Shown one piece after another: positions 51,017-58,955 of a DNA stretch of 64,000 nt. The notes under the pieces were generated by a model. That model was not told the origin of the DNA. It ran no database searches and saw only the letters and a program-made list of their open reading frames with translations. Every line of letters starts with the position of its first letter. The first letter of the stretch is position 1. This DNA comes from Bacteroidales bacterium. GTDB taxonomy: Bacteria > Bacteroidota > Bacteroidia > Bacteroidales > JAADJA01. The translations under genes were made by a program, and so were the position numbers. The stretch spans positions 62,001 to 126,000 of the forward strand of contig JAGVPB010000048.1 of assembly GCA_020052415.1 (NCBI GenBank). The letters are read 5' to 3'.

Positions 51017-51394
51017 TTACTTTTTCTTAGGTTGTTTCGTGCCGTATTTCGATCTCCTCTGCGCCCTTCCCTCAACACCGGAGGTATCCAGTGCACCTCT
51101 GATGATATGATATCTCACACCGGGAAGATCTTTTACCCTGCCTCCTCTGATCAATACAATTGAGTGCTCCTGAAGGTTATGGCCTTCACCGGGAATATAA
51201 GCATTGACTTCTTTTCCATTTGTCAACCTGACTCTGGCTACTTTTCGCATCGCAGAATTTGGTTTTTTAGGTGTGGTAGTATAAACTCTCACACAAACAC
51301 CACGTCGTTGCGGACAGGAATCCAGTGCCGGCGATTTGCTTTTGTAATTCAATTTTTGTCTACCTTTTCTTACTAACTGTTGTATTGTAGGCAT
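51017..51394 (-). CDS. rpsL: 30S ribosomal protein S12
   Basis: 125 residues; [13 protein letters not shown] start, [17 protein letters not shown] (42-58) and [13 protein letters not shown] (84-96). The Lys residues in both loops (K43/44 and K88) are the unmutated, streptomycin-sensitive state. First gene of the superoperon; promoter P2 lies about 50-80 bp upstream. Confidence 0.98.
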   Translation of the reverse strand: MPTIQQLVRKGRQKLNYKSKSPALDSCPQRRGVCVRVYTTTPKKPNSAMRKVARVRLTNGKEVNAYIPGEGHNLQEHSIVLIRGGRVKDLPGVRYHIIRGALDTSGVEGRAQRRSKYGTKQPKKK

Positions 51395-51444
51395 ATCAAG
51401 CTATTTAAAAATGTACCCTATAAAAACCCCTTTAAAAAGGAGCG

Positions 51445-51474
51445 CAAAAGTATAAATTAATTTCTTATAAACAA
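51445..51474 (-). promoter_or_regulatory. Promoter P2 of the ribosomal superoperon
   Basis: On the minus strand, TTG (51474-51472) is followed after 19 bp by TACTTTTG (51452-51445), a good match to the Bacteroidota promoter. The start point would be about 45 nt upstream of rpsL. It lies just downstream of the terminator-like hairpin of the ncRNA. Confidence 0.65.
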
Positions 51475-51480
51475 CCTCAC

Positions 51481-51512
51481 TATTAAAAATAATTAACATT
51501 GTAGTGTTAATT
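51481..51512 (-). terminator. Terminator-like hairpin between P1 and P2
   Basis: AATTAACA (51491-51498) and TGTTAATT (51505-51512) pair perfectly over 8 bp with a 6-nt loop. On the minus strand ATTTTTAATA follows. It is AT-only in the stem apart from one pair, so it is moderate in strength. It would end a transcript from P1 just before P2. Confidence 0.55.
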
Positions 51513-51702
51513 ACAAAACTATAAACACGTGACTTTTAACTTTGGAAACATAATAAGGCGGGTCTCTTTAAGACGAGCGTGCAACTTCCGTTTTATTAAA
51601 GAAATATCGCTTGTGCACGTTGGAACCTTTATCCGTCTTATTCTGTCAGGTTTCCGAATGACTTTAAAAATCAGCCAACTATACTAATGATGTTTAATTA
51701 GC
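51482..51702 (-). ncRNA. Candidate structured non-coding RNA upstream of rpsL
   Basis: A ~220-nt transcript is bounded by P1 and the hairpin at 51481-51512. It has nested complementary segments: 51544-51549/51650-51655 (GGAAAC/GTTTCC, 6 bp), 51552-51561/51633-51642 (AATAAGGCGG/CCGTCTTATT, 9 of 10), and 51578-51583/51614-51619 (CGTGCA/TGCACG, 6 bp), which together form one long bulged stem-loop. No ORF of note. Promoter, structure, terminator and nearness to ribosomal genes recall the Bacteroidales-1 RNA class as I remember it; an r-protein leader or 6S-like RNA are alternatives. With P1, P2 and the hairpin it accounts for most of the gap 51395-51781. Confidence 0.55.
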
Positions 51703-51707
51703 GGGTG

Positions 51708-51737
51708 CAAAAGTAGGACTTTTTTTTGAAAAACAAA
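51708..51737 (-). promoter_or_regulatory. Promoter P1, distal to rpsL
   Basis: On the minus strand, TTTG (51737-51734) is followed after 18 bp by TACTTTTG (51715-51708), the best match to the phylum consensus in the window. Transcription would start near 51702. Confidence 0.7.
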
Positions 51738-51781
51738 TTTATTATTTAATTTATTTATCAAAAAGTTCAATGATCCGAAAA

Positions 51782-53221
51782 TTAGTTTTTACTGAATTTT
51801 GATGCAGTTATAAATCCTTCACTGTCCTCTGAAACCAGCAAATAAATTCCTCCGGGCAAGTTGCTGATATCAACCTGATTTGAACAGTCATGTAATTTCC
51901 GGTTACAGAGAACTTCAATCCCCTGATAATTGATTACAACTATTGATTTTAACTGTGAGGAAGATTTTATATTTATTTTGTCAGTTGCAGGATTTGGATA
52001 TAATTGAACAGTCTTTTGCTGATCCGTTTCAATTCCGGTTGCATATCCTAAAGGAATTATAAAATCAATGCAATTCCCTACCGTATCATAATTCTTGCCC
52101 TCGCCAGCTGCCCAGTCCCCACCATTAAATACACAGTTAATAGCTTCTACGTAAGTACCAGTAGTGACTCCATAAAACTCAAGGGGAGTAAATACAATTG
52201 ACCATGTTGTATCGCCATTATAGGTAAGTTTGGGTGATTGTCCGTTAGCTCCAATACCATCAAAATTAACCACATTCATCCATGCAGTCCCACCGATTGT
52301 AACACCTGAATGCATCATCACTGAATCAGCATCGAATAAAGAGGCTTCAGGACATGAAAGCTTCGCATCGAGAGTGAGTGTTATTTCATCATAAGCCGTA
52401 GCATTTGGAGGATAAATAGTTATTGAGAACGGATAAACGGTGATGGTATCTGTAATTTGAAAGCCACCGCTTAATGTCATCAGTCCATCTTCTGGATTTA
52501 CGACATTTACATCCCAAAATCCGGTAACGGCATCTGATGGAACTTCCAACTGAGCAGAAATCAAAGTGTCATTTACTGCATAAATGGATTGAAATCCAAG
52601 GCTATCGCTCAGTAAACTGATCCAGGCTGTGGTACCGGTATTCTGAAAATGTGTATTTATACCGAAAATATTGACATTAAGCGACTCTCCCTGTTCAGCC
52701 TCATTTGGAACGATACTGGTAATACCGGGTATGACTGGGGTTCCGGACTGTATAGGAATAAAAAAATCCATGCAGTTTGTCCCTCCTGACTGAAAATCCC
52801 TGCCATCCTGCGTCCAGTCTGTACCATTATTAAATACGGCACATATTTGAGTAACATTTGCTCCAACAGCAAATCCATAAAAATCATACGGTGTATAAAT
52901 TATTGAAAAAGTACCATCAGGATTGGCTGTCAAAATAGGCGACTGTCCGTTGGCGCCAGTCGCATTAAAAGCAATTACATTTTGCCATGTACTTCCATTT
53001 ATTGTTACGCCGGAATGCATTCCGATTGAAGGGAGACCGGCAAGGCTACCACTTTGGAAACAAGCCTCAACAGGGTCAAAAGTGAGTGTGATCTCATCAT
53101 AAACCGTGGCATTTTCCGGTTCAATCGAAATAGCCGCAGGCATCTGACTAAAAGCATTAACGGAACTGATGAATAATATAATGAAAACACTCAAAGCGAT
53201 AAAGAGTAATGATTTTTTCAT
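51782..53221 (-). CDS. Type IX secreted protein with a duplicated domain
   Basis: 479 residues. Signal peptide (about 1-26), domain A (about 30-160), an IPT/Ig-like domain (about 165-260, ITSIVPNEAEQGESL ... GFWDVNVVNPEDG), domain B (about 265-395) and a type IX sorting domain (about 400-479, VQLYPNPATDKINIKS). A and B are clearly related: both have TVYDEITLT/TAYDEITLT, MHSGVTI.G..W.NV, GANGQSP and FYG..TG. The domain type is unknown to me; it also resembles the C-terminal modules of some secreted GH13 enzymes, and the next gene is such an enzyme. Confidence 0.8.
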   Translation of the reverse strand: MKKSLLFIALSVFIILFISSVNAFSQMPAAISIEPENATVYDEITLTFDPVEACFQSGSLAGLPSIGMHSGVTINGSTWQNVIAFNATGANGQSPILTANPDGTFSIIYTPYDFYGFAVGANVTQICAVFNNGTDWTQDGRDFQSGGTNCMDFFIPIQSGTPVIPGITSIVPNEAEQGESLNVNIFGINTHFQNTGTTAWISLLSDSLGFQSIYAVNDTLISAQLEVPSDAVTGFWDVNVVNPEDGLMTLSGGFQITDTITVYPFSITIYPPNATAYDEITLTLDAKLSCPEASLFDADSVMMHSGVTIGGTAWMNVVNFDGIGANGQSPKLTYNGDTTWSIVFTPLEFYGVTTGTYVEAINCVFNGGDWAAGEGKNYDTVGNCIDFIIPLGYATGIETDQQKTVQLYPNPATDKINIKSSSQLKSIVVINYQGIEVLCNRKLHDCSNQVDISNLPGGIYLLVSEDSEGFITASKFSKN

Positions 53222-53253
53222 AGGACTTGAGTTTAGAGATATTTATAACTAAG

Positions 53254-54657
53254 TTATTTGTTTATATAAACATAATATTGCCATGGATTCAACTTAACCT
53301 TTGTGCTGTCAATGAATGACTTTTCCTCTCCTGTAAATATTTCCCGGAAATCTGTAATTTCATCATTTACTTTTATTTTTACATCTAAAGTATCCATTGA
53401 AAGATTGCAGATCACCATTACCCGGTCTGCCTCCTTTTGCCTTAAAAAAGCTAAAACAGATTTCTTGTACGCTGTATTAATGCGTTCAAAATTTCCACCT
53501 GAAAGTCCATTCCACAAGGCTGAATTTGATTTCTTGACGAAACTAAGGTTTTGATAAAAAGCCAGCAACGGTGAATTTAAATCCCATTCAATGCTGTCCT
53601 TTTCAAAAAATTTGAGCCTTCGGTCGAGACCCACTTCCTGTCCGCTGTATATGAGAGGCATACCGGGAAGAGTATAGGTTAATACTCCAAAGACATTTAC
53701 AGCATCCCCGAGCCTTTCTTTTTCAGTTCCATTCCATGAATTCTCATCATGGTTTGTAATAAAATTCATCCTGTAGGCATTTGCAGGGAAAAGGGTATCC
53801 TGTTTAGCAAAATAGGATTCAATATCATTCGCATTTTTTTCGCCTTTTGCAATACCATTAAATATATGGTGTAATTCCCAGGCATAAGACATATCAAAAG
53901 CTTTGATATGATGTTCGGGTTGTTCGGCTTCAGCAAGCATAAAAACAGGCTTCATTATGTCAAGTTCGGATCTCACTCTTTCCCAGAAATCTGTTGGCAC
54001 CATCCCTGCCACATCACAGCGATAACCATCAATGTCAGTCTCAGTAATCCAGAACTTAAGGGCATTGATCATCTCTTCCTGCAGTCCTTTTTCATCAAAG
54101 TTTAAATCTGCCACGTCAGTCCAGTCAAAAGGAGAAGTCATTTTTCCCAGAGAATCTTTGGTGTACCATTCCGGGCGATCAATAATCCATTGATTGTCCC
54201 AAGAGGAATGATTCGCGACCCAGTCAAGGATTACTTTAAAACCCAGGTCATGGGCGGTTTTAACAAGCTCTTTAAAATCATCCATTGTGCCGAACTCAGG
54301 ATTCACGGCTTTGTAATCCCTGACGGCATAGTAACTTCCAAGAGTTCCCTTCCTGTTTTTCTCACCAACCGGAAATATGGGCATCAGCCATAAAATGTCA
54401 ATCCCCATTTCTTTTAACCGTGGCAGATGTTCCTGAAATGCCTTGAAAGTTCCCTCCCTGGTATATTGCCTGATGTTTACCTCGTAAATATTTGCATTTT
54501 TGCTCCACTCAGGATGAATAATATCACTAACGCGGGGGATAGCTTTAATAACTACCTCCTTCCGGCTGGAGGATATCAGAGTTGTAATACCGATAAGTGA
54601 AATTACAATTACTATAACGAATAAGGATTGATCTGTAAGATATTGAAGTGTCTTCAT
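53254..54657 (-). CDS. GH13 alpha-amylase family enzyme, membrane-anchored or exported
   Basis: 467 residues. An N-terminal hydrophobic helix (about 12-32) is an anchor or signal. The GH13 barrel has ILWLMPIFPVG, VILDWVANHSSWD, IDGYRCDVAGM (nucleophile), VFMLAEAE (acid) and FITNHDENSW (third Asp), and a short C-terminal beta domain. The most likely role is hydrolysis of maltodextrins in the periplasm. A putative sugar-phosphate phosphatase precedes it, consistent with maltose or trehalose use. Confidence 0.88.
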   Translation of the reverse strand: MKTLQYLTDQSLFVIVIVISLIGITTLISSSRKEVVIKAIPRVSDIIHPEWSKNANIYEVNIRQYTREGTFKAFQEHLPRLKEMGIDILWLMPIFPVGEKNRKGTLGSYYAVRDYKAVNPEFGTMDDFKELVKTAHDLGFKVILDWVANHSSWDNQWIIDRPEWYTKDSLGKMTSPFDWTDVADLNFDEKGLQEEMINALKFWITETDIDGYRCDVAGMVPTDFWERVRSELDIMKPVFMLAEAEQPEHHIKAFDMSYAWELHHIFNGIAKGEKNANDIESYFAKQDTLFPANAYRMNFITNHDENSWNGTEKERLGDAVNVFGVLTYTLPGMPLIYSGQEVGLDRRLKFFEKDSIEWDLNSPLLAFYQNLSFVKKSNSALWNGLSGGNFERINTAYKKSVLAFLRQKEADRVMVICNLSMDTLDVKIKVNDEITDFREIFTGEEKSFIDSTKVKLNPWQYYVYINK

Positions 54658-54687
54658 ATTAAAATAAGAAAAATTGAAGGGTCAAAT

Positions 54688-55353
54688 TTAGAGAAGATTT
54701 TTGAGTATCGTCAAATTTACTTCACGAAAATCATTGATAATTAAATCTACTTCCGGCAAATCGCCTGCCTTATGGGTTGTAGTTATCGCTACCACGCTGG
54801 TTCCGGCATTTTTTGCAGCGATAATGCCATTAATTGAATCTTCAAAAACGATGCATTGATCCGGATTGTATTTCAAAGCTTTTGCGGTTTTTAAATAAAT
54901 TTCAGGATCTGGTTTTCCTTTGGTCACAAATGAAGAATCGAGTATGACCGGGAAAAAAGCTAAAGTGCCGGTTTTTTCGAGGACAAACTTTACATTGACC
55001 GCAGGTGATGAGGTTGCAAGGGCAAGAGGTACTTTATTTTGCCGGAGTATTGTCAGTAAAGATATAAGGCCATCTACAGGTTTTATCTCATCAGAATAAA
55101 TATTCCTGTAAATAGCCTCTTTTGTTTCTTCATACTCTTTGATCTCCCTTCTTGTCAACTTTCTGTTGAAAAAATGTTCAAGGTGTTCTTTGTTCGTACC
55201 TCCAAAGGTTTTGGTTCTGAAATCACCGGTTAAAGAGATTTCATACTTTTCCAGAAAAATCTCCCAGGCTCGAAGATGATACTCATAATTGTCAACAAGA
55301 ACACCATCCATATCGAAAATCACTGCAAAATCACCAGTCATAAATATTCGCAT
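54688..55353 (-). CDS. HAD hydrolase, beta-phosphoglucomutase-like
   Basis: 221 residues; an alternative start is M5 at 55341, giving MTGDFAVIFDMDG, which may be the true one. HAD motifs: FDMDGVLVDN (nucleophile and acid/base Asp), a cap domain with TFGGTNKEHL, LALATSS (motif II), KGKPDPEIYL (motif III Lys) and VFEDSINGI (motif IV). The cap and FGG pattern fit the beta-phosphoglucomutase/sugar phosphatase group. Adjacent to the GH13 gene, it may handle released sugar phosphates. Confidence 0.85.
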   Translation of the reverse strand: MRIFMTGDFAVIFDMDGVLVDNYEYHLRAWEIFLEKYEISLTGDFRTKTFGGTNKEHLEHFFNRKLTRREIKEYEETKEAIYRNIYSDEIKPVDGLISLLTILRQNKVPLALATSSPAVNVKFVLEKTGTLAFFPVILDSSFVTKGKPDPEIYLKTAKALKYNPDQCIVFEDSINGIIAAKNAGTSVVAITTTHKAGDLPEVDLIINDFREVNLTILKNLL

Positions 55354-55365
55354 ATCTGAATTACG

Positions 55366-55394
55366 TTGCCAAAAATAAATATTATCTAAATTTG
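55366..55394 (+). promoter_or_regulatory. Promoter of the 55413-57950 operon
   Basis: TTG (55366-55368) and TAAATTTG (55387-55394) are separated by 18 bp, a good consensus match. The start point would lie about 12 bp before the ATG at 55413. Confidence 0.6.
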
Positions 55395-55412
55395 CCCGAT
55401 TATAAAACGACT

Positions 55413-56021
55413 ATGCAAAAGTATTATCTTGAGATTACAGCATTTTTTTGCGGTGCGGCGGTAATGGCATTTGAAATAATTGCATCCAGGATGCTGGGAC
55501 CGTATGTTGGTACTTCTGCAATTGTTTGGACAAGTATTATTGGTGTAATTCTGCTGAGCCTTGCCACAGGTTATTACATAGGCGGACGTTTGGCTGACCG
55601 CAAACCGCGTGCAGATGTTCTCTCATTATTGATATTCCTTGCAGGTTTATTTATTTTCATTACAACACTCCTGAAAGACTCAATCATGCAATTACTTACT
55701 AACTCGATTTCTGATGTCAGGGTGATCTCAATAATTACTTCAGTTCTGTTATTTATGGTACCTTCTGTTTTGCTCGGAACAGTATCCCCTTTCGCTGTAA
55801 GGATTAGATTAAAATCGGTTGCCAAAACCGGCTCAACCGTAGGAAACCTATATGCCATTTCGACTATCGGAAGCATAGCAGGAGTATTTCTTGCCGGGTT
55901 TTACCTTATACCGACTTTCAGGATATCCGATATTTTATTTCTACTATCAATAGTTTTGATCCTGGTGTCGCTATTTTTAAACGGCCTATACCGGTATTTT
56001 AAATACATGCTTAAATCATAG
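55413..56021 (+). CDS. Membrane half of a spermidine-synthase-like protein
   Basis: 202 residues from the ATG at 55413 (MQKYYLEITAFFCGA); an upstream in-frame TTG overlaps the promoter. It has about six membrane helices with the MAFEIIASRMLGPYVGTS and YYIGGRLADRKP motifs of the membrane domain found before the catalytic domain in fused 'MFS/spermidine synthase' proteins. The aminopropyltransferase part is absent, and the next gene, 3 nt on, is an unrelated amidohydrolase. It is a membrane protein of unknown function. Confidence 0.75.
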   Translation: MQKYYLEITAFFCGAAVMAFEIIASRMLGPYVGTSAIVWTSIIGVILLSLATGYYIGGRLADRKPRADVLSLLIFLAGLFIFITTLLKDSIMQLLTNSISDVRVISIITSVLLFMVPSVLLGTVSPFAVRIRLKSVAKTGSTVGNLYAISTIGSIAGVFLAGFYLIPTFRISDILFLLSIVLILVSLFLNGLYRYFKYMLKS

Positions 56022-56024
56022 AAC

Positions 56025-56816
56025 ATGAAGAAATCGTTGTTGTATTTGCTCATCTTACTAGTAATAACAGGATTTTCCGGTTGTCAAAACAGTGAGTCTG
56101 ACAACCCTATAAAAATTGCTCTTTCACGTGCTGTCCCTGAAGAAAAATATCAGAATTATTTCCGTTGGCTGAAAAGTGTTGATACGAATATCATTTTCCT
56201 CGACATGTATCATTTAAGTTTTGATTCTGCACTGGCTTTATTAAATGAATGTGACGGCCTTTTGTTAACCGGCGGCGAAGATGTTTATCCGGGCAGATTT
56301 GACAGGGAAAATGATACCGGCCGGTGCACTGAAATTGATTTGAAAAGAGACACTTTAGAATTCGCATTGCTGTCCAAAGCAATTGAAAGAAAAATGCCTG
56401 TCCAGGGAGTGTGCAGGGGCCTACAACTTATAAATGTATATTTCGGAGGATCGCTGATCATTGATATACCAACAGATCTGGATACAGTGATCAAACATCA
56501 GCTCCCCGATACATATAATTGTCTTCACCATGTTGACATTAAGAAAGGGTCGTGGTTACATAAAATCTCAGGAATAAGCAAGGGTATTACAAACAGCAAC
56601 CATCACCAGGGTATTGATGTGCTCGGAACTCCATTAGAAGAAAATGCCGTTACAAAGGACGGGCTGATTGAGGCGATCGGAATTAAAGACAGAAGCAATT
56701 TCTCCTATTTATTTGCTGTTCAATGGCATCCTGAGCGCTTGGAATACGGCAATCCGCTAAGCGGACCAATAGCCAGAGAATTCATCAGGGAAGTTAAATC
56801 ATTCTCAAAAAAGTAA
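56025..56816 (+). CDS. C26-family glutamine amidotransferase-like lipoprotein
   Basis: 263 residues. Lipobox GFSGC (C20). Class I amidotransferase fold: GLLLTGGEDVYP (79-90), nucleophile C130 in GVCRGLQ, and the His/Glu pair in VQWHPERLE. This resembles gamma-glutamyl-GABA hydrolase (PuuD), but outside the cytoplasm. Substrate is probably a gamma-glutamyl compound; unproven. It sits 3 nt from its neighbours on both sides, so it is in one operon. Confidence 0.85.
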   Translation: MKKSLLYLLILLVITGFSGCQNSESDNPIKIALSRAVPEEKYQNYFRWLKSVDTNIIFLDMYHLSFDSALALLNECDGLLLTGGEDVYPGRFDRENDTGRCTEIDLKRDTLEFALLSKAIERKMPVQGVCRGLQLINVYFGGSLIIDIPTDLDTVIKHQLPDTYNCLHHVDIKKGSWLHKISGISKGITNSNHHQGIDVLGTPLEENAVTKDGLIEAIGIKDRSNFSYLFAVQWHPERLEYGNPLSGPIAREFIREVKSFSKK

Positions 56817-56819
56817 AAC

Positions 56820-57950
56820 ATGAAAAAAATTCAATTAATCAGCGGTTTAATAATCGTACTATTTATCGGTGGCTGTATTGATAACAAGCAGAAACAAGAA
56901 AAAAAAGAAAATCAAACCATGAGCATTACAAAAGAAATATTCGGAACTTATGATAACAAAGAGGTTTATCTCTATTCATTGAAGAATGGTTCAGGATTTA
57001 CCGTCAGAATAACTAATTACGGTGGAATTGTTACATCTATCCTGGCGCCCGATAAAAATGAAATTTTTGATAATGTCGTTTTAGGCTACAATGGACTTGG
57101 TGGCTATTTAGAGAACGCTCCCTATTTTGGCGCCATTGTCGGAAGGTATGCAAACCGCATTGCCAAAGGTAAATTCGTTTTGGATGGAAAGGAATATACT
57201 CTTGCAGTCAATAATGGACCTAATCATTTGCATGGCGGAATTAAGGGATTCGATAAGGTAGTTTGGGATGCTGAAGAAATTAAAGGAGAAAATAACCCTG
57301 GTCTGAAACTACATTATTTATCAAAGGACGGAGAAGAAGGCTATCCTGGAAATCTGGATGTTACAGTTATTTATTCCATAAATGATGATAATGAATTGAA
57401 GATTGAATATTCAGCTAAAACAGATAAACCTACGCCTATCAACCTTAGCCATCATAGCTATTTTAATCTTGCAGGAACATCAGGAAGGGATATTCTCGAG
57501 CAAACTTTATTTATTGATGCAAACAAATATACCTTTGTGGATGATTCCCTGATTCCTACCGGTGAATTGCGAGATGTCGCCGGGCCAATGGATTTTCGGA
57601 AACCAATGGCAGTAGGAAGAAGGATTGATAATGTTCCAGGTGGTTACGACCATAACTATGTACTGAACAATAATGGGATCTTTGCCAGGGTTGCTGAGCT
57701 ATCGGATTCTATTTCAGGAAGGACAATGGAAGTTTTCACCGATGAACCTGGCATGCAGTTTTACTCAGGAAACTTCCTGGATGGAAGCATTACCGGTATT
57801 GGAGGAATCGTTTACAAAAAACATTTTGGTTTGTGCCTGGAAACCCAACACTTTCCTGATTCACCCAATCATCCGGAATTTCCGAATACCATACTTAAAC
57901 CAGCTAATGAATATAAGCAAAAGACGGTTTATAGGTTTGGCGTAAAGTAA
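56820..57950 (+). CDS. galM: Aldose 1-epimerase, lipoprotein form
   Basis: 376 residues with a lipobox near residue 19 (IGGC). Galactose mutarotase fold with NGPNHLHGG, INLSHHSYFNLAG (catalytic His), GYDHNYVL and CLETQHFPDSPN (catalytic Glu). It interconverts alpha and beta anomers of hexoses, here probably in the periplasm. With galactokinase (58956) it suggests galactose use. Confidence 0.92.
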   Translation: MKKIQLISGLIIVLFIGGCIDNKQKQEKKENQTMSITKEIFGTYDNKEVYLYSLKNGSGFTVRITNYGGIVTSILAPDKNEIFDNVVLGYNGLGGYLENAPYFGAIVGRYANRIAKGKFVLDGKEYTLAVNNGPNHLHGGIKGFDKVVWDAEEIKGENNPGLKLHYLSKDGEEGYPGNLDVTVIYSINDDNELKIEYSAKTDKPTPINLSHHSYFNLAGTSGRDILEQTLFIDANKYTFVDDSLIPTGELRDVAGPMDFRKPMAVGRRIDNVPGGYDHNYVLNNNGIFARVAELSDSISGRTMEVFTDEPGMQFYSGNFLDGSITGIGGIVYKKHFGLCLETQHFPDSPNHPEFPNTILKPANEYKQKTVYRFGVK

Positions 57951-57951
57951 C

Positions 57952-57979
57952 CCTCACAGGTTGTTTCCAGCCTGTTAGG
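57952..57979. terminator. Hairpin between convergent galM and ppk2
   Basis: CCTCACAGG (57952-57960) and CCTGTTAGG (57971-57979) pair with one mismatch over 9 bp and a 10-nt loop, directly after the galM stop. T-rich sequence follows further on. A plausible terminator. Confidence 0.4.
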
Positions 57980-58037
57980 TCATAAATCGTTGATCCTTTC
58001 TTTTTATATCCAACTGAACCGAAAAGACATAAAAGGT

Positions 58038-58841
58038 TTAATATATCTCCGGAACAAACGTTTGCTCCGACATAGGAGGCCTGACATATCCTTTCTTATT
58101 TTCCCGCAAAGGCAGCTTTATAGATTCAGGCTCTACATATTCATAAGGAATCATGCTTAATAAATGGGAAATACAATTTAATCTTGCCCGCCGCTTGTCA
58201 TCGGAATTCACTACAAACCACGTTGACTGCTTTGTATCAGTATAGGAGAACATCTCATCTTTGGCTTTCGAATATTCTGTCCATTTTTCATAGGATTTCA
58301 AATCAACATCGCTGAATTTCCATCGTTTGGTCGGGTCTTCAAGCCTGGCCTTAAACCTCTTTTCCTGCTCTTTATCACTGACTGAAAACCAATATTTGAT
58401 CAGGATAATTCCTGAGCGTATCAGCATGGTCTCAAAATTAGGACATGAACGAAGAAACTCCCAATATTCCTCCTCAGTGCAAAATCCCATTACCTTTTCC
58501 ACCACAGGCCTGTTGTACCAGCTTCTGTCAAAAAGAACCATTTCGCCAGATGCAGGAAGCTGCGATACATATCGCTGAAAATACCATTGTGTACGTTCGC
58601 GTTCGGTGGGTTTGGCCAGCGCCACGATGCGGCAAATCCTGGGATTCAGTGTTTCGGTGATTCGCTTGATTGTTCCTCCCTTACCGGCGGCATCACGGCC
58701 TTCAAATACGACAACTACTTTAAGTCCTTTTTCTTTAATCCATTCCTGCAATTTCACAAGCTCAACCTGGAGTCTGGCAAGCTCCAACTCATAATGTTCC
58801 TCCCCGAGCTTTTCTATTTTTTGTTTCTTTTTTTCGTCCAC
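58038..58841 (-). CDS. ppk2: Polyphosphate kinase 2
   Basis: 267 residues. Walker A GRDAAGKGG (about 49-57), lid region with TERERTQWYFQRY, Walker B FDRSWYNRPVVE. The length and single PPK2 domain match the class that phosphorylates nucleoside diphosphates (or monophosphates) with polyphosphate. Cytosolic. All key residues present. Confidence 0.93.
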   Translation of the reverse strand: MDEKKKQKIEKLGEEHYELELARLQVELVKLQEWIKEKGLKVVVVFEGRDAAGKGGTIKRITETLNPRICRIVALAKPTERERTQWYFQRYVSQLPASGEMVLFDRSWYNRPVVEKVMGFCTEEEYWEFLRSCPNFETMLIRSGIILIKYWFSVSDKEQEKRFKARLEDPTKRWKFSDVDLKSYEKWTEYSKAKDEMFSYTDTKQSTWFVVNSDDKRRARLNCISHLLSMIPYEYVEPESIKLPLRENKKGYVRPPMSEQTFVPEIY

Positions 58842-58879
58842 GATATCTGATTTTAGTATTAGACACTTTGATTTACTTT

Positions 58880-58934
58880 ATCCATTATTCCAGTATTCCA
58901 TTATTCCAGTATTCCATTATTCCAGTATTCCTCA
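58880..58934. repeat. Tandem repeat (ATTCCAGTATTCC units)
   Basis: Units of TATTCCAGTATTCCAT repeat three to four times between ppk2 and galK. Confidence 0.75.
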
Positions 58935-58955
58935 GTATTTAGAGATAATTTGTCA

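Noticed and set aside
51482..51702. tRNA or rRNA gene upstream of rpsL
   Set aside because: No cloverleaf, no T-loop motif (GTTCRANNC) in the right place, and no rRNA-like segment.
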